Source of the DNA: Pithys albifrons albifrons
Taxonomy: Eukaryota; Chordata; Aves; Passeriformes; Thamnophilidae
Assembly (NCBI RefSeq): GCF_047495875.1
Contig: NC_092458.1
Span: 198,501-262,500, forward strand
Length of the DNA: 64,000 nt
Direction of reading: 5' to 3'
Shown: one piece after another, positions 34,401-47,539 of the stretch
How the letters are laid out: each line of letters begins with the position of its first letter
How positions within the stretch are numbered: the stretch's first letter is position 1
Translations under genes and position numbers: made by a program
Notes under the pieces: model-generated
The model's database searches: none
Seen by the model: only the letters and a program-made list of their open reading frames with translations
What the model was told of the DNA's origin: nothing

Positions 34401-37400
34401 AATGTACTTGAATATAGTTACTTGATTTGAATCTGGCTGTCTTGAGTCCATCCGTTTTGGCTTTCTAGTTACACTGTGTGACTTGTAAGTAAAACAGGCC
34501 AAAATCAACATGCCTCTATCCAGCTATTCTTGAAGATTAAGAACATGTTGGCTCACAGACATTTCCTAAGCTGCTCAGAGGCAGATACCAGAAACAACAC
34601 ACCTGGTGTTAAGTTACAGTTGTAGGAAATAAGAAAACCAACCCAACAAATAATAAAAAGGTCTTTCCCGTACTTTAATTTTCTGGGAAAGGAATGGATG
34701 TGCATGCCCTGTGCTGAAAGCAGGTACCTTTCTTATTACTGTAGTAAGGATGAAAAGGACAGCTTGCTGAACCTGTTTCCTGTGAAGGCATCTGACTGGT
34801 ACTTTGCTTCAACTTTGTGTCACTGATTTCTTTTTGTCACATTTAAGGCAGCTAGTTGGCCTCTGTCTGCATCCCCTTTGTAATATGGTTTGTCTGGAGA
34901 GCTTTGACTGAAAACATTAATTTATGAATCAACTACAAGTGTTGCCATTGTATGTTTAACACATTAAGTAAAACCGTGTGTGTTTGTTTAGTTATGGAAA
35001 TGCTACAGGTTGCTGTTGGGTGTCTTTGAAGCTGAAAAGGGTGACTTGGATCTGGTTGTGGTTCCGGGCATACCTGTGTCCTCTTCTGGTTAGTTTTTCC
35101 ATTTCTGTCTTTACTGTTTCACTTACAACTTCTGGACATCCAGTTGTCCGGAACTGCATTTTGAGTTTCTCTTTGGTACTTGACATTTATCATAATGAGA
35201 TAGGAAATACACGTCTGGGAGCAATGGGAGATAACTGTAACTGGAACCTTGTTTTGAATCTGAGTTTAAGGAAATTTCTGGTTAAATACATCAGATCTGG
35301 GGAGGTAACTTTATATAAACACCAGCAGAGCTCATGGTGTATCACTGATAATTTTTTGTCCTTTTCATCAGCACTGGAAGCTTGCAGTGGGTAACTGTCT
35401 GGCAGCTTGTCACCGTTTTGCAGAATAGGAATACCTGAATTGTGTTTTGACTCTGTTTTAAAGAGAAATGTTTCTGATTGGGGATTCTGTACATCCCTCC
35501 AACTGAATGTCAAAACAAAGAATATTAAACTGTATCTTTAGATGCATCTGAGGCATTTCAGACATTTTAGATACCAGTAAAGCACAGGACATACACTGCA
35601 ACCTTCTAAGTTCTTTTATTTTTACCAGAATCATTCTTTTGCAATATTGCCATTTTGTAGGAAAATCTTTTAACATGTGGCATACTTACAAAATCACTTA
35701 GACATTCTAGCTATAAAATACACTAAAATACATATTTTGTGCAATGAAAGACAACTTTTTACTCACCAGAAAGATAATATTTATTTATAACTCATTTCCC
35801 TATTGGAAAAGTGAACCAGTTTGCCAAAACAGATCAGTGAAAAGGAATTGAAAGTAAGTTCTCCATCTGAGTTTTAAAATATTTCCCTATTTGTAAACTC
35901 TAGGAGAACGGGCTTTGATTTTTTGTGCAAAAGGTGAATGTTGTCTCTAAAGCACAATCCTAAGTCATCCTTTACTCTTCTGCCATTAACAAAGCCTCTT
36001 TTTGTTGCTAAAGACCATGAGAAGGTGGGGCAGGGAACAGAAGAAAAGTAACTTTGTAGTATGTGACACATGAGAATAAATTAAAGTATTAATAATGGAT
36101 TTTGTGGTGTAGAGCCTGATGGTTTTCAGGGTTCCAGTTCACAGGAAGCCATGCTCTCCAAAATGTTCTTAGTTTTTCTTGCATGAAGATACCATGGTGA
36201 GTGGGACTGACAAATGGCCACAGAATTGTGCAAAGGGAAAACATAAACAAGGCCTCACAGCTGCATAGGTGAGTTATCACACAATTTAAGTGTGATATTT
36301 TCAACTGGAAAGCCTTGTGCACCAGTTCTGTTCAGCAAACTGCAGGTTCTCCTCTTGCTCACCCTCCTTGCAAGTCCTTTTAAGAGCTGATGCAGCAGTT
36401 TATGTTTCGGATTATAAACAATTCTTTTTAAACCCTCCTGCCCAATTTCTAGTCACCTTTAATTTCCACTGTGGAAAGAGCTGAGAAATCCCTGCCATTG
36501 CAATGAGGTATTTTCTGTATGTGTGTCAGCAGGGGAGGAGGAAGGCTTGGCAGGCCCCAGAGTATATAGCAGTGCTTAAGTTCATACAGGATTGCATCTC
36601 TTTTGGGCTTTTAGTTGTCAGCCACCTGCGATGGGAGTGCTCCAGCCCTGTAACGAGCTCCTGAAAAACCCTGACAGCTGGAGCAAGCTTCACATCAGGC
36701 AGCTGGCTGATGGATTGGTCCTGCTATAACAGCCTCTTGCCAAGGCAGCAGGTTGTTGAGGGATAGTTGAAACAAGCTGTAATATATCTGCTTTTCCCCA
36801 GAAAACACTTTCTGTTCTGAGTGAGCTAGGTGAGGGAATTGGAATCAGAGAGATTTTTTTTCAGGTGTTCCTGGAGTTGCCCTTGGCCTCTTTTCTTACT
36901 GGCAAATGTTGACTTATCTCAGGCTGTGGTTGAACTGGTGCCTTTGCAAATAAGAAGAGACTGTCCACTGTAGAGGGGCAGAGCAGTGAGAGGAAAGTGA
37001 CTGAGTAGGTGCCATGTACAGTTTGTCTAACCTCTTGCCTTCTGCTAGGAGCTCCTGCTAAACCTAGCATCCCATTTTCCTTGATGTAGCAAGGCCAGTA
37101 CAGGTCTACATGAAGTGGGGAAGTAATTCTGATTGTCTTTTGCACACAAGACACACCACCCTGGGACTGAATGTACAGTATGTTTCTAATTTTGCATATT
37201 AGAGTAAAATGTCATAAGAAAGAGAGAGAACTTTAAATCATGAAAAGAAATCAAAAAAACTTAAAATATGTTTGTAGGTAGGCAAGCCTGTAAATCCTTT
37301 GGTTATTAGTTGGTGTGTCTGCCATGGAAATTCATGTCAAATCTTTGACCATTTTTAGTGATGCAGGATCAGATTTGCAAATGGAATGTGAGAGCACTAA

Positions 37401-39298
37401 ATTTAGGAACTTGAGCATTTGATTTTATGTTTGTGTCTGGGTGGTCCAAATCATTGTGGCCTTTTGCAAACCCCATGCAGGTGCCCCAGCTGAAGAGGTT
37501 ATTTTTCTGTGAAATGTCATACCTGGCTGAGATACACAGAAAACTGTAGAATTTCTATTTTTCAGGTTTTTTTTAAAAAAGAGGGAAAAGGAAGTGGCTT
37601 TATAATTTCTCATTTCTAAACAGAAGACTTCAGGATTAGGTCTGTCCTGGTTCTGTAAGGGCTGGTAGTGGGATGGGGATCTCCTTCAGCAGCCCAAGGC
37701 AGTGAGTAGAGCTGGGACAGGATTAGCCCTGACAGGCAAGGGGCTGGCAGGGCTAGAGCTGGTGTGAGCATTATGGGTAGTGATATCTATCACATGTTTG
37801 ACCTCTAGCTGGATTTTGGGTAAAATTCCACATTATTTATAGTGTGTTAGTTCTTAGTAGCTATTTAGACAATGGTTTCATTTTTCTATGAGAATTATTA
37901 CTAGCTCAGTACTTTTTCTGTGGATTTTTTCCCCCAGTATGTTTGACGTGCTCCCTTCTTACATCCATATCTCTGATCTGTATGACAAAGTTATGGGTTG
38001 TCAGTCTACTTTTAATGGCAAGCCCTGAAACCTCTTGAGTCAGTTTTTCAGACTTTGATGCTTCTTTGAGGAGGAAACAATGAGAAATATGATGGCATCC
38101 CAATCCTGTCTTTATGAGACAAACAACTGATCTTTGGTGTGTGTCTCCAGTGTCTTTGACTATGGTAATGCTTTAATGCTCAGAAGAAACTTGATGTAAT
38201 AAGAATACTAACAAATCCATAATTTAAATTATTTAAAAATACCTATTCGGCTACAAGTTTCTCTTGTTTTTTTGTGTTTTGTTTTTTTTTTTCCTGAGAC
38301 CCCTTAGTTGCCATCTTCAGGATATTTATGAAACTTGAGCATTTTTTCAGTACTAAAGTGATTTTGTGGAAAACTAAAATTCATAGAACTGATTACAGTC
38401 TCCCTTTAACGAAAGACTCAGAGTGTGGCGATCTGTTGATAATAGAGCTGCATCAAATACAGCACGACCTTGTCTTTCCTTGCTCACCACAGCTGCTTTC
38501 CAGCACGATCTGTCCTGATGTCAGGAGGCAAAGGCTGGACCTGCTGCTGCATTTCTCGGAGCTGAAGGTGACAGGGCATCATCCTTCTTGCTGAGGACTG
38601 TGGTGCTGGCCAAAGCCTCTAAGTATCTGCTCTTGGCCTCACAGGATGGGATGGCTGGGGAGAAGGAATGGGGTGGTACTGAATAATTGGTGAGGATGTG
38701 GCACTGGTGGGAAGACAAGAGAGGCTTGTCACCACAGCCCTGCACTAGCTGGGAATGGACTTCTGGTTTCTACTTCCCCAGGTCATTTGCTGCCTGGCCG
38801 AGTGGTGTGGAGGCTCTGCTGCAGCAAGGACTGGGTTGCCAAGGGAGGAGAAGCCCGTAGCCTTTACTGCAGGGACTAGAAAAAACTGTTTATATTCTGT
38901 CTTCAAGATCATACCTTTTGAAAAACCTAGAGGCTGACCATGTACATGTTCCTCATCTCTCCAAAAAGGGTTTACCTTAGGGTCCCATTTTAGGTGCTTC
39001 AGTCACCTCTGCTGTTTCTGTTAGTGGCAGTGGATTTTGATTGCCCTTTTCCCTCACCTGATGGAGTAGGGTGTAATTCTGGAAACACAGCTTCAGTGTG
39101 TTGCGGTCATTAATTTTGTTCAAGTTATTATATTGGTATTGCCAAGTCTTGCTTTGCCTTAAACATGCACTTAGGGTTCCAAATACTGAGGAAATTGAAT
39201 ATTATTTTGATTCATTTTTATTTACTTTCTAGTTTGGGGCATTTGAAGTCTCAGAGCATTGTCTTTTGCAGTATGGCTATATATATATTTTTAATATA

Positions 39299-39800
39299 AA
39301 GAATCATATAATATCCTGAATTGGAAGGGACCCACAAAGATCATCAAAGATAACTCCTGGCTCTGCACAGGACAACCCAAAAAATAACACCATCTGCCTG
39401 AAACCGTTGTCCAAATGCTTCTTGTGTTCTGTCAGGCTTGGTTCTGTGACCACCTCCCTGGGGAGCCTGTTCCTGTGCCCAACCACCCTCTGGGTGAAGA
39501 ATCTTTCCTTATATCCAACCTAAACCTCCCCTGACACAACTTCAGGCCATTCCCTTGGGTCCTGTCACAGATCACCACAAAGAAGAGATCCGTGCCTGTG
39601 CCTCCTCTTCCTCTCATGAGGAAGTTGTAACTGCAATGAGGTCTCCCCTCAGTCTCCTCTTCTCCAGACTGAACAGACCCAGTGCCCTCAGCTGCTCCTC
39701 ATATGGCTTTCCCCTCAAGGCCCTTCATCTTCGTTGCTCTCCTTTGGACACTCTCGAATAGCTTCAATATTTTTGATATTGTGCTGCTCAAAACAGTGTG
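39299..39800 (-). mobile_element. CR1 LINE fragment (reverse)
   Basis: The reverse-complement CR1 3' end (AGAATCATATAATATCCTGA, TTGGAAGGGACCCACAAAG) is followed by the characteristic TGGGGAGCCTGTTCCTGTGC, CAACCACCCTCTGGGTGAAG, TCTCCTCTTCTCCAGACTGA and TTGCTCTCCTTTGGACACT segments. About 500 bp is kept. It is 5'-truncated and without an intact reading frame. Confidence 0.92.
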
Positions 39801-41979
39801 TATCATTAGTGAAACTGGAGCATCTAAGCCAACATCCTTACAAATGACCTTGGTAACTGCTCTCTCAAATGGAAACTTGCTTACCCTCTTGTTTTTGATG
39901 GAAGTAAGAACTTCCTCAGATGCGGATTTGTTACTGACATCAATATTAATGAAAAAAGAGTAAGGGTTTGGAGGGAGTATCTCGAATGTTCCTTTAAAAT
40001 CTAATCAGGATTATTTTATTCTTGCTCCATCGAAAGAACTTACGACTCTACCTTAGGATATGATTAACATTTATTGTTTTAAACAAAATGAGCAAGCCAG
40101 TTCTCATCAATTGGTTTATACAACTTCTCTGCTTCTGGCTGTGAACTCCATGTTAAATACTGTTTGTGCTGAGGCTGTTTTTAACACTAGTTTTTATAAA
40201 TAAATTAAATTCCTATCTCCTGAGTGTTGACAGCAGTTGTTTACTTTTTCCTTCAATTAATTAGTTTATAATTAATTTAAAGGTTCCTCTACACCCTTTT
40301 TTTTTTTTGAGTTTCACCTGCTTATCTGACATCTTTGCTCAGTTTTTGATCTGCTGACCCAGGAGAGAAGTCCTTAAGGGTGCTTGCTGCCATCGTTGGG
40401 TTTATGACACTGGGTGACTCTATTTACTAAAGAGCAAGAGGAGATCAGAGATCATAATCAGTGACATCACAGTTTTCTGTTCCTCTTCTGTTGGAGAGTT
40501 TCATATGGATTACAGGCAGCCTCTGATGCTAGTTTTTTAAGTGTTGTTATAGTGTCTGACATTAAAGCTGAGATTTTTTCCAAGGGAGCCTTTCTTTTAG
40601 CCTCCTCATAAAATCTGAAAAATCTTTTTAAAATCACAAAGCTTCAGATATAACACATGACTCGAGGATAAAAAAGCAGTGTATCTAATGCTGTATTATT
40701 AAGAGATACTGAAATGTGCCAGTTTCCAATGTCAGCATTAAAAAAGGAAAAAGATTTCTTCCATCTGTCACCAATTCAGAATAGATCAGGATTAGTTTTC
40801 AGTCTCCTCCTTTTGAAAGTTATCCTAAAGGCCACTGGAACTTGCCATTAAAGAGACTTTCAGCTTGAAAGTTCTTTACTTAATTAACCAGGTATTGGTA
40901 TTTCTTCCTCTTTTTGATCCCTTACTGGCCTTCTGTAGTTGACCTCCTGTTTTTCTGTCTTTTCAATCTGTTCCTGAAATGAAGGCCTACATCAAAGATA
41001 TAACTACCTTATAATATTAATAAAGGGCAAAAAGCATATTGAAGTATGTTCACAGGAATTATTTCTCTGGATCTTGAAGATAACAATCTTTTCTATAAGT
41101 GGTAGCATTTTTTTGCCTCTTCAGAGTGCCAGGTGGCTTTTCCATCTTGTAGCCTTCTAGTACATCTAGTGGTCTGTCTGCCCACAATGTACACTCTCCT
41201 CTTGTCATTTTCCCAAAAGCTCTGAAGTATCTTGTTTATGTGTAATTCAGGTATTTTCAGGCTCAATTGCAAATTCAGGCCCAATTTTCTATAAGCCCTG
41301 TTTCATAAATTTTTTGAGAAAAGCCTAAAAAATAGCCCAACCCAATTGCTTCTGCTTGGTATAGAAGGTAGCAATGGCTTGTGAGAGTCCTTTGTGCTAG
41401 AGAAATTCATGGCACAGAAAGGACTCATCCTCAGGGTTTGCTGATGGAGGTGTGTCCTGCCATCAGGGATGGAAACCAGTGCAGCATCAGAGCGTGTTTA
41501 TCTGAACAAGATTTCATCCTTTCTCCCTTTCAGGTAACCTGGAGGAAAGCCAGTCAGGTTGGCTGTTGACTCCACTGATTCACAGCTTACCCCATTTCCT
41601 GGAGGACTGCAGTAGTCCCAGCTCTTAGGAAAACGATGAGACCATCTCTGCACAGCTGAACCATGCTGTCAATAGACCTGACTTGCTTTCAGTGAGATGA
41701 AAGCTCTTTAGGACCCTGCCAGCCCATCATTTCCGCATAGCTGCAAACTCAGGCATCAGTTTGATTTTTAGGATATGTAAGCAAGTTCCATCAGCAAAGC
41801 AGCTTTGGAAGTAAGAGAACCTCGGGGTGCTGGCCACACATAACCTGGGGATCACAGTCTCCAAAGGTCTGGTGGAACTGGAGGGGTTATCAGCAGGATG
41901 CAGGTGGGTAATTCTCAGCTCAGGCTGCTCAGCTACTGTGGAGAAAAGCACCGAACCTACATTAGCAGTCATATGCTGA

Positions 41980-42030
41980 GAGAAGCTAGCCTGGAAAACA
42001 GAGGGCTGTGAGAAGCTAGCCTGGAAAATA
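41980..42030. repeat. Short tandem duplication, about 30 bp
   Basis: GAGAAGCTAGCCTGGAAAA occurs at 41980-41998 and again at 42010-42028. Confidence 0.8.
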
Positions 42031-45008
42031 GGACAGGTGGTCATGTGTTGCATGGTTATAAAATAGCTAGAATTTCTTTAATGTCATGCTTAAGTAGTTT
42101 AGGTTATTGTGGTACATTTGACCAGTGACAATGCTGTGAATAATTTAGATGAGCTGATGTCTGACAGAATGGGACAGAGTCTGGGTTCAGCTGTAGACAA
42201 GTATTACTCATGGATGATGCTGTGTGAGCAGCAAAGAAACCAGGGACACAGATGTCCAGACCAGGGGCAAAGTGTGGACAGCCTTTGCAGAGCCTCTTGT
42301 AGTTTGTCAGTCACAGAGTGCAAATGCTTCTGTGTGAAGACATCCTTCTGTATCCATGGACAACCCCAGAGCTGCTTAAATACTGAAGGCTTTGCTTTTC
42401 TACTATGCTTAAGCTCTGGCTTAGACCACATATGTTCTTTAGATAAAAATATATTATGAAGGATTCAGCTATCTATCTCTGTTTTATATATTTGTAACAC
42501 AGTGTGCTTGCTTTCCTTGAACCTATCGGTTAAAGAATTTACATTTTGTTCAGCTGAATTAATTTACATTTTAGTGTCCATAGTGGCACTTTTTGTCCTT
42601 TGTCTTGTAACAGCGACAGTTTCTGATCTTAAGGGGAGTTGCTGCCATTAATTTGTTTAGCATTGTTTATAGAAGAATTCCTCAAGCAAAAATCAAACCA
42701 TGAATTCTTCATGGCCTGAACAAAGGAAACATTTTTTCTCCAGCTTCCTCCCTATTGGTCTCCTGATAGCATAACTAGGTGCTTTTCCTAATGATCAGGG
42801 ACTTCTTTTATTCACCTGTCTTTTTGAGGTTTTTATTTTGTTTTGCTGGATTTCAGTTTATTGCAAGATTTTTATTCAGGTGAAGCCCTTTAAAAAAGAG
42901 GGAAGATGCTCTTAGGCCTTCTCTTGACAGCTTAAGGAACCTTGGAAGCTAAGCTCTTCCCTCTTCTCTGCATCTAGTTATTGAAAAGTTTGATTTGGCA
43001 ATGAGACAAAACAAAAAAACCCTCACTGGTCAGGCCTAAAATCAGCATTTCATGAGGGCACTGTTCATATATGCAATGTTCAGATTCTTCCCCTTGAGCC
43101 AAGCTCCCAGCTTGATCCCCATAGCCATCTACTTGATGAGTCATTGTGGCACCTTGCAATCAAGGGAACTTGGCTATGTGGCAAATACAGAACAACACAG
43201 GAGATGATTGATATTTCTCTTGAAGTTGTACCAATGTCAGCTCCCAACTGTATCTTTATTGGCCTATTGAGCTGCCTTTTTTCCCCACAGTAATCCAGAC
43301 TTTATTTCAATAGCAGAGGTCTTTCACCCATCTATTTCACCGTTTTTGTCTCGATTTGCTTAATTTTCCTGTTGAAAACCCACTATATAGATCTATATGC
43401 ATTTAACAGCTTGAAATTACAATTTAGAAAAATTTGATTAAATCCTCACATCCCATTGTGTCACATCCCAAGACCAATCCAGAGCAAACTAGAATTTCCA
43501 GAATTAGGATTCTGGGAATGCCTTACTTGGTTTCAGTGAATATAAGAACACAATTTTCATGAAGGATTTTTTTTTCTTTACAGCTTCATGAGAATAATAT
43601 TAAAAAAAATTGCCCAAAGCCTTTGGTCATTTTATGTGTGTATACTGCAAGCAGCATGTGAACATACAGTTCATTCTGACACTAAACACGTGATTATAGT
43701 AAAAGCAAATGCATTTGCAATGGAGCAAGGTGTCTGGGAGCAGCCTACAACTGTACTAATGTTCCTGGACTGTGTGAGTGTGTTGGCAAAGGAGTTTGTA
43801 GCCTCTTGTGTCTGCCAGCTTTCCTTTGACTGCAGCTGTGTTACAGGACTCCTGCCTGCATTGACTCAGAGCCACTTGAACCACTTCCACTCTTTATTGC
43901 CAGTCTGGAGTGGGAAAAATAAACCAAAATCAGTGCTGGAAAGGGTTTTGCTTTGGATTTGCTGTATCTTAGATATCCACATGTGTACATTAAAGGAAAC
44001 AGAGTTGCAGAGTACTTTATGGAGCTTCTCCAGATTAACACTAACTTCTGTATCCAGGCAGTTTCCATCCAACCACTGATTTTTGTGGGAGTAAACCGCA
44101 TGGACATGGCTACCTACTACTGGATATGTGACTTCACTGAAGTGAGGGAGATGCCTTATGCCAGAAGTAGTGCTTTTTTTGTTGCCAGCACATCAAGCAA
44201 GTTTTATCTTGTTAGCTGCCTTCTATGTCGAGCAATAGTTTTCTCAACATGTAATCAATCTGTTTGGAAACACCTTCATGGCTTGGTGTCAGCTGCAGTG
44301 TTTTTTCAGAGAACACTGGGTCACAGGTGGCAGGGGAGGAGGAAAGAGGTTATCTTCTGGGAAAGAACCTGTGCCTGCATTTTCCTAATGGCATTCATGA
44401 TTTCTGTGTGGATGGTTTTATTTCACAAAGCATAAGCTACTGCTGGCATGTGAACTTCAGGCATCTCTGACCTCTTTTGAACTTGATAATTCTGAAGCTT
44501 TCTGTTCTGCATTTCAGTTGTGCTTTGATTATGGCTTTGAAGAACTGTTCTTTGATGGAATCTTGTATGAGGCATCTCTCTTGAAGCAAGTTAAAGCGTG
44601 TGCTTTAAAACATGGTGTTTGCATCTTAATCAATACTGAGATGCAGTGAATTAATCTGTGTATAGCCCTGGAGGGATCTTCTTGGTATGGGATTACGTTC
44701 TGTGCATGGAAAACCTTACACTTGCAAAGAATAGAAACACAACAGTGGTGTGGAGCTTGTGGGGGTGCATGGAAGCTCAAATCTTTGCTATACACCTGTG
44801 TATTTCCATAAATACAGGCAGGGAAATTCCTGAACACCTCTGGAAGTTAATCATCTGGACTACTAAACTGCACATAGGATTATTAACTTGGTTGGGATGA
44901 ATGAGCAGTGTTTTCATTCAGGAACATGCCATGATTGACTCAATATCTTCTGCCTCTTGATTTAACACAACTCTTGCTGAATACAAAATGGTTGTGCTTC
45001 TGTGCTGT

Positions 45009-45048
45009 CAGGTCCCTTCCAACCAAACCCATTCTAGGACTTCTGTAA
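45009..45048 (+). mobile_element. CR1 LINE 3' end remnant
   Basis: The string GGTCCCTTCCAACCAAACCC followed by ATTCTAGGACTTCTG matches the last 40 bp of forward CR1. It is too short for certainty. Confidence 0.55.
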
Positions 45049-45936
45049 CAAAATTAATTTAATATATATTTTAAGCCTTGCAGAGATCAGATGCAACAAA
45101 ACATCTGATCCTGCAGGCAATTTTTAAACAAACACTGAAATCTCACCAGAACACATGGTTTCTAAACATGAGCTTTGCAGAACTCTGGGACATAATGTTC
45201 CATCAGTAAAGAATGAGAGAAAAACTCGACAGTTTTCTAGTTTCAGTACCATCATAAAAGGAGTGCAAGTATTTTTATGCACAATACAAAGACAACTAAT
45301 GTGAGGACTGTGACCATTTTATGCCTTTTCTGCCTCCTCATGTACATCTTCCAGACTTCTGAAGTCTTAGAATGACCCTAGCCCTGCCATACTGCAAGAA
45401 GCTCTGCGGTCTGCTGCAGTAGAGCCAAGGTTTTAAATTCAGGTATTTGATACGGTTTCAGGTACTGTGTAATTTAAAACTCTGAGGTAAAATACAGGAG
45501 GAACTAAATCCAGATGTTCCAGTTTGACTGGTGGAAACTGGTCCTTCTCTTCTTATGAATACTTAACTAATCAGCTGTTTGAATATGGGTGGAATTCCCA
45601 AACATTCTCCTCTGTTTTAAAGGATAGGTCAAATGTGGAATGACCCATTTCTTTTCTCCCAATATCAACAGGAGCCAGTATCTGCAGACCACAACAGATA
45701 CCAACTGGGTTGATTAATGTTGTTTCTCTGTGCACAACACACAGTGTCATTACAACTTTAGGGCATTTCCAGTTTGTTTGTTTGTTTTTTACTTTGTTTT
45801 CCTTTTTTGTTATTCAGTGAAATTTGCCATGCAGATGAAATTGGAAATAATCACTGTATTTTTGGGGATCATTTTTATGTTTTCCATTTCTCAGAAATGT
45901 TCAAAAAGTTGGAAATTTAGTGATCTTTGCTGAAAT

Positions 45937-46000
45937 TCATATTTAGGTTGGAAAAGACCTCTAAGATCATTGAGTCCAGTTGTTAACTCAGCATTGCCGG
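45937..46000 (-). mobile_element. Short CR1 3' end, reverse, abutting a forward CR1
   Basis: TTAGGTTGGAAAAGACCTCT and AAGATCATTGAGTCCA are the reverse complement of the same CR1 3' terminus that ends the forward copy at 46,645. The two form an inverted pair. Confidence 0.7.
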
Positions 46001-46004
46001 GTCC

Positions 46005-46645
46005 ACAGGTTGACAGTGGCTGAATGTGAGCCAGGGCTGTGCCCAAGTGGAAAAGAAGACCAAAGGCATCCTGGCCTGTATCACAAATAGTGTGGCCATC
46101 AGGATTAGGGAGGTTATTCTTGCCCTGTACTGGGCACTGGTGAGGCTGCATCTTGTGCACTGTGTCCAGTTCTGGGTCACTCATTTCAGGAAGGACATAA
46201 AGGTGCTGGAGCATGTCCAGAGATCGGTAACAAAGCTGATGAAGGCTCTAGAGAATAAGTCATATGAGGAGCAGCTCAGGTAGCTGGGGTTGTTTAGTCT
46301 GAAGAAGAGGAGGCTCAGTGCTGACCTTGTCACTCTTTACAATTCCCTGAAGGAGGTTGTAGCCAGGTGGGCATTGGGCTCTTCTCCCAGGCAACCAGTG
46401 ACAGGACAAGAGGACAGTCTTAAGGTGCACCATGGAAGGTTTACGTTGCACATTAGGAAGAATTTCGTCACATAATAGGTGATTAGAGATCAGAGCAGGC
46501 TGCCCAGGGAAGTGATGGAGTCACCATCACTTAAGGAAAGACTGGATGTGGCACTTAGAGCCATGGTCTGGTTGACTAGGTTTGATCATAGGTAGGAGTT
46601 GATGATCTCAGAGGTCTTTTCCAATCGAATTGATTCTGTGATTCT
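46005..46645 (+). mobile_element. CR1 LINE fragment with ORF2 remnant
   Basis: This is a forward CR1 with an 85-codon open remnant of the C-terminal ORF2 protein at 46026-46283. The remnant contains the usual [26 protein letters not shown] and [11 protein letters not shown] pieces. It is followed by the frame-broken remainder and the 3' end CAGAGGTCTTTTCCAATCG, GATTCTGTGATTCTA. It is 5'-truncated and cannot encode an active retrotransposon. Its 3' end touches the left edge of the second SRPX exon-1 copy. Confidence 0.92.
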
Positions 46646-47168
46646 ACGGGAAGAGGTCTGCCACAGTCACACTGTCCCGGCCACCTTGGTGCTCTGGCTG
46701 AGGTCGGGCTGGCGCAGCAAGTCCGTGCTCAGAGCACCAGGGGAGGACTCCACATTTCTCCCTGGACCAGGGCACCACCGGGTATCCCTGCATCGGAGGG
46801 GAATGGGCGGGAGGAGCCCCTTGGGGGGCAGCGCTTGGCACAAGTGATGCCGCAACCAAGAAGGATCCCAAACACCCGAGCACCCTCCCAGCCCCACCCC
46901 GGTCCTGGCAGAAGGCGAGGTGGGGTGAGGAGGATGAAGGAGGAGGAGTAGGAGTCCTCCTCCTCCTGCCCCTTCACCGCTTAGCCCTTGGCCGGGAAGA
47001 GCCGCCGCCACCACTCGGAGCATGGGGAGCTGCTGGCTGCACCTCCCTGTGCTGCTCACCCTGGGCACCCGGGCCAGCCTGGAGGATGAGGGTAGGGAAG
47101 GGCAGGAGAGGAAGGGACGGCAGGACCGCAGCCCCCCCGGGGGCTCGGGGACCAGAGCCGTCTCCTCT
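46645..47168 (+). pseudogene. Duplicated SRPX promoter/exon-1/donor region (copy 2)
   Basis: The region aligns with 25470-25552 plus 26131-26560, omitting the CR1 present only in copy 1. Shared blocks include GGAATGGGCGGGAGGAGCCC against GGAACGGGCGGGAGGAGCCG, the CCTCCTCCTGCCCCTTC run, TTGGCCGGGAAGAGCCGCCG, GGAGCATGGGGAGCTGCTGG, and intron sequence after the donor (GTAGGGAAGGGCAG). Flanking and intronic sequence are included, so it is a DNA-level duplication and not a processed copy. It lies about 20.6 kb downstream of the original, inside intron 1. CpG dinucleotides are largely lost compared with copy 1, which suggests it is not an active CpG-island promoter. Confidence 0.88.
47022..47091 (+). 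pseudogene. Second copy of SRPX exon 1 (still open, donor kept)
   Basis: The ATG at 47022 opens 70 coding bases, exactly the same length as exon 1, ending at the same GAGG|GTAGGG donor in phase 1. The peptide starts MGSCWLHLPVLLTLGTRASL and differs from copy 1 by substitutions only, with no stop or indel. It could splice to exon 2 in frame as an alternative first exon. About 12 CpGs in the aligned copy-1 window (26401-26485) are reduced to about 2 here, mostly by C-to-T or G-to-A changes, so loss of promoter function is the preferred reading. Confidence 0.7.
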
Positions 47169-47539
47169 CGCCAGGTCAGAGGGAGCTGCATGAAACTCTG
47201 ATACAGAAATTAGAACAGAGAGCTCTGCTCACCGTTTACTGTTTTTTCCTGTGCCAGAATTTTTTAGTGGCATAAGCTCATACTTTCTCAGAATCTCCCT
47301 TCAAGGTTCTTATCAGGAATATTAGAAGCCAAATTATCCTTTATTTTAGTAGCATAAAAATGCACTACAGTAAGCAATGGCTTACCCATCTTTCTTTCCT
47401 GACACACTTCATTTCACATTCTGAAGTGCCCTTTGGGTTAAGATCGCTTTATAGAAGCTGAAGATATGGCCTTATGCCTTAAAAAAATTATGGTTGTAAA
47501 ATGATTTTCCAAAATATCTCCTTTTAATGCTCCACTAAA

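Noticed and set aside
43588..44435. Two overlapping plus-strand frames of 163 and 160 codons in SRPX intron 1
   Set aside because: Different frames over the same DNA, no recognisable family, no splice or promoter context. Chance open frames are plausible in 28 kb.
46667..47191. 174-codon minus-strand open frame over the exon-1 copy
   Set aside because: It is a GC-rich shadow of the duplicated SRPX 5' region with no domain.
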